Shown here piece by piece: positions 37,918 to 51,000 of a DNA stretch of 64,000 nucleotides. Both the position numbers and the translations under genes were made by a program. Source of the stretch: Mytilus galloprovincialis (Eukaryota > Mollusca > Bivalvia > Mytilida > Mytilidae); contig NC_134843.1 of assembly GCF_965363235.1 (NCBI RefSeq), positions 43,347,035 to 43,411,034 on the forward strand. Reading direction: 5' to 3'. The notes under the pieces are model-generated. The model was not told the DNA's origin. It ran no database searches and worked only from the letters and a program-made list of their open reading frames with translations. Every line of letters starts with the position of its first letter. The stretch's first letter is position 1.

Positions 37918-39855
37918 TTTATGCCCCTGCCATAGCAGAGGGGGCATTGTCTGTCTATATGTACGTCCCAAAGTTGGTTTCTGTTCTGTAACTTTAGTTT
38001 GCCTAAACCAAATGTTATGAAACTTATACGCAATGCTTATTACCACAAAATCCAGATCAAGTTTGAATTTTAGTAGTATCACTTTTAACCCTTTCCTCCA
38101 TTGATAATTTTTTTTGTATACTTGATTCACATAGGATTTTTCAATAAAATGCTAAAAATATACACAATTTGCGAAAAAAAAAAAAAATCATCAAATAAAT
38201 TCGAGTCAGATATTCTTATGAATATCCTTTTCATATTGGATGCAAATTTTATAAAGTCTGAAGCAGACACTTTGTAGTCAAAGTGTTTTAACTGAGGTAC
38301 TACACAGGCGTCATTATGGAGTAAAGGGGGTGGCGTCAAAAGGCGTCACTATGGAGGAAAGGGTTAAGGTTTTGTAGTTATGCCCCTCTAGAAATGGAAA
38401 AATTGCCATATTTTTTCGTTTCTGTTCTCTAACTTATGTTTGCCTCAACCAAATGTTATAAAACTTATACACAATGCTTATTACCACAAATACAGATTAA
38501 GTTTGAATTTTGGCACCATTACTTGTAATGTTCTTTGCAAATGAAAAAAATGCAAAATTTTCCATTTTTTCTTCTAAAAATATCCATCCAGTAATTTTTA
38601 TATGACCGCAAAAATTTTTGCTGACGTATATAGGTATCACGTCATCGTCGTCTGCATTGTCTGAAGACAGATGGTTTCCGGATAATAACTTTAGTATACA
38701 TAAATGGAAATCAATAAAATTTTAACACAATGTTATATAACCACAAAAGGAAGGTTGGAATTGATTTTAGAGGTTATGGTCCTATTGGTTTAGAAATAAT
38801 AAGGGGCCCGAAGGAGCCAAAAACATACATTTATCTAGTTTCAGGATAATAAGTTGTGTAAAAGTATTTCAATTACTCTGAAATTTTACCACAATGTTCA
38901 TACCATTAAGAAGAAGGTTGGGATTTATTTTAAGGGTTATGGGGCAAACAGTCTAGTTATTAAGGGCCAAAAAGGGGCAAAAAACAAGCATTTTTGAAGT
39001 TCCAGGACAATAACTTATGTTTAACTGTATTGATCTCTCTGACATTGTAAAATTTTCTCATTTTAGATTTTAGAAATGAAAAAGAATTTTTCTTCAAATA
39101 TTTTTTTTGAGGGGATTTATATTCAACAGCATAGTGTATTGCTCAAAAGCAAAACAAAAATTGTTTAAGTTCATTAGACCACATTCATTCTGTGTCAGAA
39201 ACCTTTGCTGTGTCAACTTTTTAATCACAATCCAAATTCAGAGCTGTATCAAGCTTGAATGTTGTGTCCATACTTGCCCCAACTATTCAGGGTTCGACCT
39301 CTGCAGTTGTATAAAGCTGAGCCCTGAAGAGCACCTGGTTTAAATTGGAGTTATCTTCTTTTGTCCATGATTATAGCTCAATCAACTACAATCTATGGTT
39401 TATACAATGCAATATTTAATTTTGCCTTCCACTGATAAATTAAAGCATTTTTTACCCTTCATTTCTGAAAATATTTTTAAGTCTTCTTTGAAAATTTGAG
39501 TTATCTTTCTTTGTCCAAAATGGTAGTTGAATCAAATACAACCTCAATTTAACTTCCTGCTGATAAATTAAAGCAATGTTTAACATTCAGTTCTTACAAG
39601 CACTTTGATTACCGTTTCTAGTGTTTAATATGCACCTTTACAAATGAAAAAAAATGCTGAGTTTTTTCGTTTCCGTTCTCTTACTTGATTTTGTCTCAAC
39701 TTAATGTAATGAAATTTATATATGCATTTTACCATAAAACCCAGTTTCAGTTCAATTTTTGGAAGTGTCACTTTTAAAGTTCTTGAGTTATGTCCCTTTA
39801 TAGCGATATATGCTAACGGGGGCATCATCTGTGTCCCTATGGACACATTCCATAT
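37918..39855 (+). repeat. GCCCCTGCCATAGCAGAGGG family copy, interrupted
   Basis: Starts TATGCCCCTGCCATAGCAGA, has units with CCTCAACCAAATGTTATAAA and TTATTACCACAAA, and ends GGGGCATCATCTGTGTCCCT. The TTATACGACCGC copy at 38595-39342 splits it. A 3' part of the same family lies at about 15340-15570. Confidence 0.7.
38595..39342 (+). repeat. Diverged TTATACGACCGC-family copy nested in a GCCCCTGCC repeat
   Basis: Starts TATGACCGCAAAAATTTTTG and ends CTGCAGTTGTATAAAGCTGA then GCACCTGG. The flanking family resumes after it, in the 36490-45018 gene-free stretch. Confidence 0.7.
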
Positions 39856-40827
39856 TTATATCTAAATTGATTATTATATATTGATAATAGATTGTGTTTT
39901 TTTTAAGTACAAAATAACCTTGGCTGTCAATGGCCCTTTAATTGAAACAAAGTCTCTTATATCTATATTACATAAATCTGTATGGTCAGAATATCAAATG
40001 ACATAACATTTAAATAATCTCTTTAAATTGGTTAAAAAAATTAATAGATTATTGTCAAAATACCTTTGTTAAAAATTACTCATATGAATCTTTAAATATT
40101 CTACATTCACTTCCATTGCCAAATTATTGAAACAAATGTTGTTAAAGTTTAAAGTTTTCTTCAAAATTATTTCAACAGTCTTTGTCTTTGTGAAAAATAA
40201 TTCTAAATAATCAGTCACTGACATCTAATTTTAAATTGAATTTCATTGTAACAGTATTGAAATACAGTTTCTATGCCAAGTACCAAAAAATGAAGTGCCA
40301 ACTTTTTAGTAAAATGACGCTAAAATGTTTCAATTTAAGCTATTACAATGGAATTTTTCAACAGAATAGAATACAAAAGATATGAGGACCTTGATTTTGG
40401 GGGAGGGGGTTGATAATTTTTCATGCCATTTTTTCTCCATTTTTTCCCTATTATTCTCTTTTCTGTGAACACAATCAGATATCCGGACAACTTAATCAAA
40501 AGATGGATCTGTGATCATGGTTAAATTCCCTTTTCTTTCAAAGTCATTATCAATGCCTGGCAAACAGGTTTAAAGTGCCATAAATGAATGATAGATTAAA
40601 AAATTTGGAAAGCCTTCAATATATACATGGTTTACTTAGGTCAATTAGTTTTATAAAAAAAAAACCATGCTATAATTTCAGCAAACTTGCTATGTTTCAC
40701 TTTGACTCTGTAGTTTTTGAGACAAAGAAATTATATCTCTATATAACTTCACCAAGAATACAAATACATGTAAATATTGTTGTGATGTAACCTTATTGTT
40801 TCAGGTGAGGACCTATTTAAATGTTTA

Positions 40828-41140
40828 AACCTTCTGCATTTGTTTGCACCTGTCCTTAGTTAGCAAGGAACCTGATGTTCAGTGATTGTCATTTGTTGAT
40901 GTGGTTCATAAGTGGTTCTCATTTCTTCTTTTTTTGTATAGATTAGACTATCGGTTTTCTTGTTTGAATGGTTTTACACTAGCCTTTTTTTGGGGTCTTT
41001 AAAACTTGCTGTTTGGTGTGAGCCAAGGCTCTGAGTTGAAGACTGACTTTGACCTTTAATGTTTTACTTTTACAAATTGAAACTTGGATGGAGAATTGTC
41101 TCATTGGCACACATACCACATCTTCTTATATCTTTATAGA
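40828..41140 (+). repeat. GTCTCATTGGCA family, long copy
   Basis: Reads TTTGCACCTGTCC, GTTTTCTTGTTTGAATGGTT, TGTGAGCCAAGGCTC and GTCTCATTGGCACACATACC. Partial copies: 5420-5470, 29873-30005, 35540-35690, 35895-36030, 37060-37150, 37377-37430, 37770-37885, 44095-44160, 44230-44340, 44530-44690, 45975-46150, 56795-56920, 57240-57620, 62210-62330. It is one of the commonest repeats in the window. Confidence 0.7.
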
Positions 41141-41179
41141 TATAACTGACTAAATATTCATAAGAAGGGCAACAGAAAA

Positions 41180-43915
41180 CCAGGTGCTCTGCAGGGTGCA
41201 GCTTTATACAACCGCAGTGGTCGAACCATGAACAAATTTTGTCACAAGATTCAATTTGATACGTCTGAATTTAGATTGTGATAAAGTTTTTGACATAATA
41301 TAGGTTTTTGTCACAATATAAATGTGGTCAAAGTTCTTACAAATCTATTGCACAATACTGTGCAATTGGAATTTTCTTTAAACTTTTGAAAACAAGCAGT
41401 GAAAGGGAGGTAATCAAGTAATCAAACATATATATAACAGTATTCTTTAAATTTTAATTGCATTACCTCCCTTACACTGTTTTTAAATTGTCCTTTAACC
41501 AGAATAACCCTTGTTTCCCCCTTTTTTGCCCCTAATTGCTTAATGATTTGAGCCATTACACCCATAACCAAGTATGGAAACTTGTGATATAATTTCAGGG
41601 AGATTTATACACTTATAGTTTATTAAACTAAAGTTATTGGCAAATTTCCAATACACATAATTTAAAAGCAGTTTAGGTGAGATAAACAAAAAAACTTCAT
41701 CAGCAACATTTTATATTGGCTAATTTCCAATGAAGTTCATTAAACTAAAGTTGTCGGCAAATTTCCAATGGAATTTATTAATAATAAAGTTTTTGGCAAA
41801 TTTCCAATATACATAATTTAAAAGCAGTTTAGGTGAGATATTCAAATGAGTTTCAATTACCAACCTTACACTGCTTTTAAATTATGTTTTGTACTCAAGT
41901 ATTTATTGTCCATTAACCTGGAAACCCTTTTCCCCCCTTTTTTGCACCTTATTCCTTAACGGTTTGAGCCATAACTTCCAAAGACAATGTTTACCATCCC
42001 TTTGTGGTATTCCAATATCCAAAATCTAAATACATAGTTAGATTCATCATATCAAAGAACCCCAAGAATTCAATTTTTGATGAAATCAAATAAAGTTCAA
42101 TTTTGGACCCTTTAGACCTCACTGTGGACCAATTTGATAACTGGGCCCAAATATCATAAATCTAAATGGTTAGATTCAGCATATTGAAGAAACCCATATA
42201 TTCAATTTTTGTTGAAATCAAACAAAGTTTAATTTTGGACCCCGATTTGGACCAACTTGAAAACTGGGCAAATAATCAACCAGATGCTCAACAGGGCACA
42301 GCTTTATACGACGACAGAGTTCGAACCCTGAACATTGGGGCAAGTATGAACACAACATTCAAGCTTGATACAGCTCTGAATTTGGATTGTGATTAAATAG
42401 TTGACACAACACAGGTTTCTGACACATAATGAATGTGGTCTAAGAACTTCAACTTAAAATCTTTAAATTTTAAATTGGACATTACCTATTATGGTCCAAT
42501 ATCCAAAATCTAAATACATGGTTAGATTCAGCATATCAAAGAACCCCAAGAATTTAATTTTTGATGAAATCAAATAAAGTTCAATTTTGGACCCTTTAGA
42601 CCTCAACGTGGACCAATCTGATAACTGGGCCCAAACAACAAAAATCTAAATACATGGTTAGATTAAGCATATATCAAAGAACCCCATATATACAATTTTT
42701 GTTGAAATCAAACAAAGCTTAATTTTGGAACGCAATTTGGACCAACTTGAAAACTGGGCCTATAATCAAAAATCTAAATACAGGTTTAGATTCAGCATAT
42801 CAAAGAACACCAAGGATTCAATTTTTGTTGATATCAAACAAAGTTTAATTTTTTACCACGATTTGGACCAGCTTGAAAACTGGGCCCATAATAAAAATTA
42901 TAAGTACATGTTTAGATTCAGCATATCAAAGAACCCCAAGGATTCAATTTTTGTTGAAATCAAACAAAGTTTAATTTTGGACCACGATTTGGACCAACTT
43001 GAAAACTGGGCCCACAATAAAAAATATGAGTACATATTTAGATTTAGCATATCATAAAAACCCAAGAATTCAATTTTTGTTGAAATCAAACAGTTTAATT
43101 TTGGACCCAAATTTGGACCAACTTGAAAACTGGGCCAATAATAAAAAATCTAAGTACATGTTTAGATTCAGCATATCAAAGAAGCCCAAGAATTCAATTT
43201 TTGTTAAAATCAAACTTACTTTATTTTTGGACCCTTTGGGTCCCTTATTCCTAAACTGTTGGGACCAAAACTCCCAAAATCAATCCCAACCTTCCAATTA
43301 TGGTCATAAACCTTGTGTTTAAATTTCAAAGATTTCTATTAACTTATACTTAAGTTATGGTGCAAAAACCAAGAAAAATGCTTATTTTGGGCCCTTTTTC
43401 GGCCTCTAATTCCTAAACTGTTGGGACCTCAACTCCCAAAATCAATCCCAACCTTCCTTTTGTGGTCATAATCCTTGTGTTTAAATTTCATAGATTTCTA
43501 TTTACTTATACTTAAGTAATGGTGTGAAAACCAAGAAAAATGCTTTTTTGGACCCCTTTTCGGCCTCTAATTCCTAAACTGTTGGAACCAAAACTCCCAA
43601 AATCAATCCAATCCTTCCTTTTGTGGTCATAAACCTTGTGTTTAAATTTCATAGATTTCTATTTACTGATACATGTACTACAGTTATTGTGCGAAAACCA
43701 AAAAAATGCTTATATGGGTCCTTTGGGCCCCTTATTCCTAAACTGTTGGGACCAAAACTCCCAAAATCAATCCCAACCTTCCTTTAGTGTTCATAAACCT
43801 TGTGTCAAAATTTCTTAGATTTCTGTTCACTTAAACTAAAGTTATAGTGCGAAAACCAAGAAAATGCTTATTTGGGCCCTTTTTGGCCCTTAATTCCCAA
43901 ACTATTGCTGTCTGT
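41180..43915 (-). repeat. Two minus-strand TTATACGACCGC-family copies
   Basis: 3' ends in reverse at 41180 (CCAGGTGCTCTGCAGGGTGC) and 42282 (CCAGATGCTCAACAGGGCAC). The second extends through repeated CCAACTTGAAAACTGGGC and AACCTTCCTTTTGTGGTCAT units to about 43915 without reaching the 5' end. Open frames here are repeat artefacts. Confidence 0.75.
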
Positions 43916-45018
43916 GACCAGTTGTTTACATCCTTGACCTTTGTAAATATTTGTTTCATTGGCATTCACACCACATCTTTTTATTTTTTCACACCAATAA
44001 AAAACTTTACATCAATCAATGAACCCTGAAAATGAGGTAGAGATCACCTCACATAACCCTGTAACACTGACATATGCCCATATAAACAACCATTTTATAT
44101 ACCGTTTTATCTAGGTCATTTGGTGGATAGTTGTCTCAATACCAATCATACCACATTTTTTTTTTTAATATTAATCCTGGAATTTAACCTGACAACTGAA
44201 ATGAGGTCTTGCTACAAAAATTTCACATATATAAAAACAAAGATGTGGTATGATTCACAAGAGACCAAATGACACAGAAATTGACAACTATAGGTCACCA
44301 TATATAAGGCCTTCAACAATGAGCAAAGGCCAAACCACACAAAAAAAAAATCATGTACCAATTATTGTCGACCTGCAGTATGAATATAGGGAGATGTTTG
44401 GAATAAGTTAATGAAGCACATTACCCATTGTGCAAGAATAATAATCCTAATTTCCAGAGGGCCATACAGGGTTTTTGACAAGAGAAGTGTCTAAAAGTCT
44501 AGAATCTGTGATGTGAATAAATTTAACAGATAAAATTGTGAAAGGAGATGAGGAATGTGTCAAAGACAACAACCCAACCAAGAGCAGAAAACAGCCAGAG
44601 GCCAATAATGGGGCTTCAACACAGAGAGAAAATCCCACATTTGGAAGTAGGCTACAGTTGGCCCAAACTTGGGACAGACACAAAAATAGGGCTAGGTTGA
44701 AACTTTCTAAGATCTATTATCCCAACGACCAGAGGGTGATTTTAATGCCAAGGTTAAGTCACATTGATAATATAAGTGTATTTTGCTGCATAAAAATTGT
44801 TTGTTCACTTACATGAAAGTTGGGATGACATATGAAGGTATTATCAGAAATGTTATATCTAGGTCTTTCGTGAAAGGCAAAACAAAACTCAAAAGCTAAT
44901 AAAAACTTGTCAAATTTCATTACAATATGTGAACATATAAACTATCATCCACTGGTACCATTGTACATATTTTCACCGAAATAAATAAAATCATTGTTCT
45001 ATTATTTAAAATCCTTGG

Positions 45019-48000
45019 TTAACCAATAACCAGCATTGTTCCTTCAGGAAACGAATGGTCAGGGATGTCAAGGTTCAATGGAGCTGGACCTTTCCTTATT
45101 CTTCCAGATAAATCGTAATGAGATCCGTGACAGGGACAGAAATAACCATTATAATCTCCAGCCATGGGAACAGGTACACACCCTAAAAAATAAACAAATA
45201 GTAATTCATAGTCTTTTATAAAACAATAAGCATTGTGTATAATTTCATAATAAACAACGGTTATGGCAAACTAAATTTGGAGAACCGAAACAAATTTGGG
45301 ACATATGTACGGTCTACAGACGGTTCAATGGAATTTGATAAAATTTGTGTTAAGTCTAGCATGTCATCTTTCAAAATGTCTATGATTGTGAATATGTGTA
45401 TGGATGCTGTTCCTTCCAATGAATCCCTCAACAGTGAAAACTGAATATGTTAATCATCATATACACTAATGAATATAAATAAATGTGTACACAGAATGAT
45501 GGACATGGGTAGCATTATATGTAGTGACATACATGACATAGTTGAGCAGAATAATCTTGAATGTTATTTTGTTGTGCCACTGAAAGTGTCCATCTAGAGG
45601 GATTTGTATCAAATTTGAATCAGATTAGCATTTTGCTGGTGCCTTCCAATGAACATAGTTTTCTTAACTTCACTTTCTCGGATTTGTAAATTTGTGCTCA
45701 TTTGAAAAATTTGTCTATACTTATTATACTAGTGTGTTTAGTTTTCAGGTAAATACATGTCTCTGCTGAATGTAAAATCACTGCAAAATGTTCATAAAAC
45801 TGTTTTTTTTTATGTTTTCAAATTGAATCTTAACAATATATTGTGAGGAAAGGATCTTTTCATATTTGTTTGGTTGCAATTTGCAATTAATCATTTTAGT
45901 CTATGACATGACAATTGTGTAAGAATGATAAAATTGATGTATATGTAATGAACACTCAAGTTAACATAAGTACATAGTTGAATGGTTTTACACTAGTAAT
46001 TTTTGGGGCCTTAATAGCTTGCTGTCAACTTCAGTGTGAGCTTAGGGTCCGTGTTGAAACCGTACCTCAACCTATAATGGTTTAATGTGACTTGGTCTCT
46101 TGTGCAGAGTTTTCTCATTGGCACTCATACCACATCTTCCTATATCTATATAGAAACATAAGAAAACATATCTTTCTTCTATCTATTACCGAGGAGTTTA
46201 TAAATGATAGATTGCTTGATGTTAACACCATTTTCAACACTAGTGTGCTATTTTATGGCAGTCAGTTTTTATTGGTGGAGGAAGCTGAAGTGCCTGGAGA
46301 GAACCATCATTGGCAAACCTTCGGTAGGAACTCATTAGTGTATATAAACCAAATTTAAAGTAATTTGAGTAATAAGAAATATAACTTAAAATTCTTTGTA
46401 CCAATATGAACTAGGTTTCAGAGAACTATATCAATTTGTAAGAACATACAAGTCTATGGTACCACAGTACATGAAGCAAGCAAATTAACGGTATATTTTA
46501 GGTGACAATTACCTAAATGTGTGCAGACTCCTAACATCACAGCCCATTCTGGCTTTTGTGTTCTATCCAAGTCGTGTTGGGGATCTCTTAATGATGCTAA
46601 ATCAACACCGGCTTCTGTTGCGATTTCTTCTTCTGATCTATGCCTAATAAATACTGGTTTGCCTCGCCATTTTACTGTCAGATTCTCTCCGATAGGGACA
46701 TCGGCAAGATCTACCTCAACCTTGGCTAAGGCTAAAATATCAGCTGATACATCTATTATTCCCATTAAATCTTGTACAAAGGATTTAGCCACATATGTAC
46801 CTGCAAGTGCTCCACCTGTAAAAAATTAACAAGAGGCTGTCACAACGACAGCAAACCGGATTTATTAATATTTATTTGTGTCCTGGCAATATCACAAGAA
46901 CCATTACTGATGAATGGTGAAAGTGAAAATCGTCAATATCAAATTTGACCTCCATTTTGTCATCAGTATCAACATCTTAAAATTTGAAAAGCTTAGATTG
47001 AATGGTTCATGAGTAAATGCAACAACGTGAATGGAAACGCCATTTCACAATCTTTCAAGAACCATAACTCCTGAATGGTAAAAGTCAAAATCGTCATTAT
47101 TGAACTTGACCTCTAATTTGCCATCAGTAACAACATATAAAAATTTCAAAAGCTTTGGTTGAATGGTTCATGAGAAAATGCACGGACACGACTGGAAACA
47201 CCATTTTTCAATCTTTCAAGAACCATAACTCCTGAACGGTAAAAGTCAAAATCGTCATTATTGAACTTGACCTCTATTTTGTCATCAGTAACAACATATT
47301 AAAATTTGGGAAGCTTTGGTAAAACAGTTGGGACAAGATCCCTAATGCGCCTTGAAATGAGGAACTCAAAAGTCACGTGTAAACAAAAATTCTCTGTGTA
47401 GTGATATTTGACACTTTTCTATGATAAACAAGTGACTGAGCTTAACCATTTGAGTTAATTTAGAAAGTAGGGGAACACAGAATAAATGTGTAAAATCTAT
47501 GGAGCTATTAAATGTGTTCAAAGTATTAAATTTTCAAAGAACTTTTTGTGTTAAAAATGGGATTATTTACCATGAGGAGCCGCATCACAAAAGGATACTC
47601 GGGGTTTGCTAATTTACGGAAAAAGTAATCTCACTTCGTACCCCGAAAATTTAACCACATATGTCAAAATGTCTCAGCTTCGAAACGAGCCATCACACAT
47701 ATCCAAGTTAACGATATGGACTGAGCAACAGAAGAAAACGTTACCATTACGGCCTATGGAAAAACTAATGCGCATCTGTACCCAATTTAGAAGCTCAATT
47801 CCAGAAGTTGTCGGACTGATTTATGGATGATTTCACCTGTACACCACCGAAAATGATGGTTAGTATTTTTTTATTTATACCTAGTTATCATAAATGGTTT
47901 AAGATAAATATTATTGATAAAGATCAGCAAAAACTCAAGGAAATTTTCGCTTTTAAAATACATTACTGGCACGGGGCTGAACACTTTTTTTAGGCACAAT

Positions 48001-51000
48001 CATAACTTTGTTTACTTCCGAGAGATTCGAAAGGAATTTGTTTGCTACATTGAAAAGGCAAGAAATAACTTTTAAATATTATTAAATTGTAAGTAAACAT
48101 GACACAATATAGTCTTTGTTATGTAATTATCACTCTGGTCTACAGGAATACCTGATAATCAAGGGAGATAACACACTTCATACGAGTAAAGTGAGATACA
48201 TCATCGCATGTGCTTTTAACCAATGATTTGACCCCTGGTCAGTAGATATCATATGCATAAAAAACAGAAAAAACATTTACATGCTTTAAGAAAATCATGA
48301 ATTATTATTTTTAATGCACATGAGCAAAACAAAAGATATTGTCATTTCTCAGCACTGAAAAAGGGGGAGGGTCAAACTTTTTTGAAAACAATATTTCTGC
48401 ACCTATTCAATTATTAAGCTAGTTAGCTACTACCCATTGCTTCTAATACAAAAGGTTTAAATGAAGGTGGCTAAGCCACAAGGGAGAAGCATTTGTCTTT
48501 CTTTGTGATTAAACTTTCAAGAATAAGATTTTTCTCTCTCAATAATACTTATGTATTTAAATCAAATGATAACAAAGCCTGAGTATTTTTTTTGTCTTAT
48601 TTCAGTTCCAGACGTATCATTATTTTCAACCTGAGATGGCAAACTAGAGGTTTTAAAAAGTCCTGAATAACTGGTAAGCATTTTGTTTTATTAGGCAAGC
48701 TCTAAATTGTTTTTTATGATATTTATGCAATTGAAATTACAGACGGTATGTTAAAAATATGCTAATATGAAAACTGTTGCTATGGTCTTGGTATTAAATG
48801 AAAAGGCTTAGTTACAGATCGTTACGACTCAATATTTCGAGTTAAATCTTGCGGCAACTGTTTCTCATGTAACACTGCAAACTATATTTAGCACTACTTT
48901 GATCTGTCGTTATTTAATGACGCCATTATACATGTGATGTCACAATGTTTCCGTTAAGACCTCTTGTGGATTTCTCACTGATAAAAGGTTTTCACTGAAA
49001 TACATGTAAAAAACATTTTTTTCTCAAATAGAATTATGTGAAAGGACAAGTTTTGAAAATTTGCACTATATTGTACTCTAATTATATGATATGGATGATT
49101 TCCAAGTAGTTTAGAGTGGTTTTAACAGTATTAAATACCAGATTTCCACTAGTAAGAATAATTATTTTGGTGTTGTTTTTTTTATACAACCTTCATTTTT
49201 GCATAATTTCTCTGTCAAAATGCACTTTAAGGCACAAGAAAATTTTGTAGAATGCTTTAACAGGGTCTGTGTATTGTAATAAGAGGTTATAATCAGAAGT
49301 TTTGTCCTTGTTTTGACTAGTGAAGGTATTCTGGAAGAAATTACTTATACATACTCATTGTATTCAAAATAAATGAATATAGCGACGAAAGTGTCATTGC
49401 CTTATAGTGCTAAAACAACTTTATTTTTTTTCAGAAATGGACAAAAATACACAGATTTATTCAGAATGTTATACCGATGAAGATCACATAAAAATATTTG
49501 GAAAAATCAGAAGTATGGATTTCAATATGGGACAAGATCCCTAATGCGCCTTGAAATGAGGAACTCAAAAGTCACGTGTAAACAAAAATTCTCTGTGTAG
49601 TGATATTTGACACTTTTCTATGATAAACAAGTGACTGAGCTTAACCATTTGAGTTAATTTAGAAAGTAGGGGAACACAGAATAAATGTGTAAAATCTATG
49701 GAGCTATTAAATGTGTTCAAAGTATTAAATTTTCAAAGAACTTTTTGTGTTAAAAATGGGATTATTTACCATGAGGAGCCGCATCACAAAAGGATACTCG
49801 GGGTTTGCTAATTTACGGAAAAAGTAATCTCACTTCGTACCCCGAAAATTTAACCACATATGTCAAAATGTCTCAGCTTCGAAACGAGCCATCACACATA
49901 TCCAAGTTAACGATATGGACTGAGCAACAGAAGAAAACGTTACCATTACGGCCTATGGAAAAACTAATGCGCATCTGTACCCAGTTCATGCGTAAATGCA
50001 CGAACACGACTGGAAACACCATTTTTCAATCTTTCAAGAACCATAACTCCTGAACGGTAAAAGTCAAAATCGTCATTATTGAACTTGACCTCCATTTTGT
50101 CATCAGTAACAACATATTAAAATTTGGGAAGCTTAGTTAGAACAGTTCATGCGTAAATGCACGGACATGACTGGAAACTCCATTTTTCAATCTTTCAAGA
50201 ACCATAACTCCTGAACGGTAAAAGTCAAAATCGCCATTATTGGACTTGATCTCCATTTTTTCATCAGTAACAACATATAAAAATTTGGAAAGCTTAGGTA
50301 GAACAGTTCATGCGTAAATGCAGGGACACGACTGGAAACTCCATTATTCAATCTTTCAAGAACCATAACTCCTGAACGGTAAAAGTCAAAATCGCCATTA
50401 TTGAACTTGACCTTCATTTAGTTGTCAGTAACAACATATTAAAATTTTAAAAGCTTTGGTTGAACGGTTCATGAGTTAATGCACGGACAACATTTGATTC
50501 CCGCCCGCCCGCCCGCCCGACCGACCGCCCGCCCGACCGCCGTACATCCCCAAATCAATAACCGACATTTTTGTCACAAAAATCCGGTTAATAAAAAACA
50601 ACACATATTTAACTGAAAATGCATATTAGACATGTTAGATAGTTAAAAAAATACACAAAACTACTTTTGATGGAAGGAATTTGGTAGCTTCTTTTGGCAA
50701 TTCTTGTCAATTAAGAGTGGATTCGTACACACCCTGCTACAGGTGATATTGGAAACTCACAGTGTTTTAACTCACAGGCTAGTGATCATTAATAGTAATA
50801 ATCTACCAAGACCATTCCACAACGTAAGTTCCCTTCAACTAGGTTTTATAGTGTTGCCAGATAGTTGCCTCATTGCCATTAACTAAATATTACTTCCCTC
50901 CATATAATAATGTCTTATCATAAACTGAAATGAATGGGGGGGGGGGGGGAATATTCAATTGTACATTTGTACCAATAATCTAAATTTCAAACTTTTTCAA

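Larger units (their letters stand above)
36490..45018. other. Gene-free interval between CTNNBL1 and UQCRFS1
   Basis: Both genes point into this interval (convergent 3' ends). Besides the listed repeat families I see no exon-like sequence or long ORF. 39856-40827 is AT-rich with no recognisable feature. UQCRFS1 transcription must end in its upper part; no clear poly(A) signal was identified. Confidence 0.6.
47329..49983. mobile_element. Candidate young non-autonomous LTR-type element in UQCRFS1 intron 2
   Basis: Two direct repeats (47329-47784 and 49528-49983), 456 bp each and identical base for base as I read them, enclose 1743 bp. Each begins TGGGACAAGATCC and ends CATCTGTACCCA, giving TGGG/CCCA ends. 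The outer junctions read AACAGTT and AGTTCATG, while neighbouring copies of the host repeat read AACAGTTCATG. This is consistent with a 4-bp AGTT duplication if the termini are GGG...CCC. The interior has no long ORF; small frames and splice-like signals (donors near 47863 and 48671, acceptors near 48605 and 49434) are visible. No clear primer-binding site or polypurine tract was found, so the LTR label is tentative. Confidence 0.7.
46831..50595. repeat. Host dispersed repeat with about 125-170-bp internal units, split by the LTR-like element
   Basis: Begins near AGGCTGTCACAACGACAGCA and CCGGATTTATT, and ends near TTGTCACAAAAATCCGG. Between lie repeated units with CTTTCAAGAACCATAACTCC, AAAAGTCAAAATCG and GGTTCATGAG-like segments, three before the LTR-like insertion and about four after it. 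A CCCG-rich microsatellite is at 50502-50541. It occupies most of UQCRFS1 intron 2. Confidence 0.75.

Noticed and set aside
42725-43322. Overlapping 80-110-codon ORFs with DQLENWA-type repeats on both strands
   Set aside because: They are translations of the tandem 130-bp units of the TTATACGACCGC family. Similar peptides appear wherever that repeat occurs, so they are not protein genes.
44447-44816. Opposed ORFs of 78 and 92 codons below UQCRFS1
   Set aside because: They fall in a GTCTCATTGGCA-family segment (GGGGCTTCAACACAG, AAACTTGGGACAGACAC) and have no homologous look.
47606-47830. 74-codon ORF with [17 protein letters not shown], repeated at 49805-50053, as a duplicated gene
   Set aside because: Both copies lie in the identical 456-bp terminal repeats, so the duplication is that of the element. 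Coding function is unsupported.
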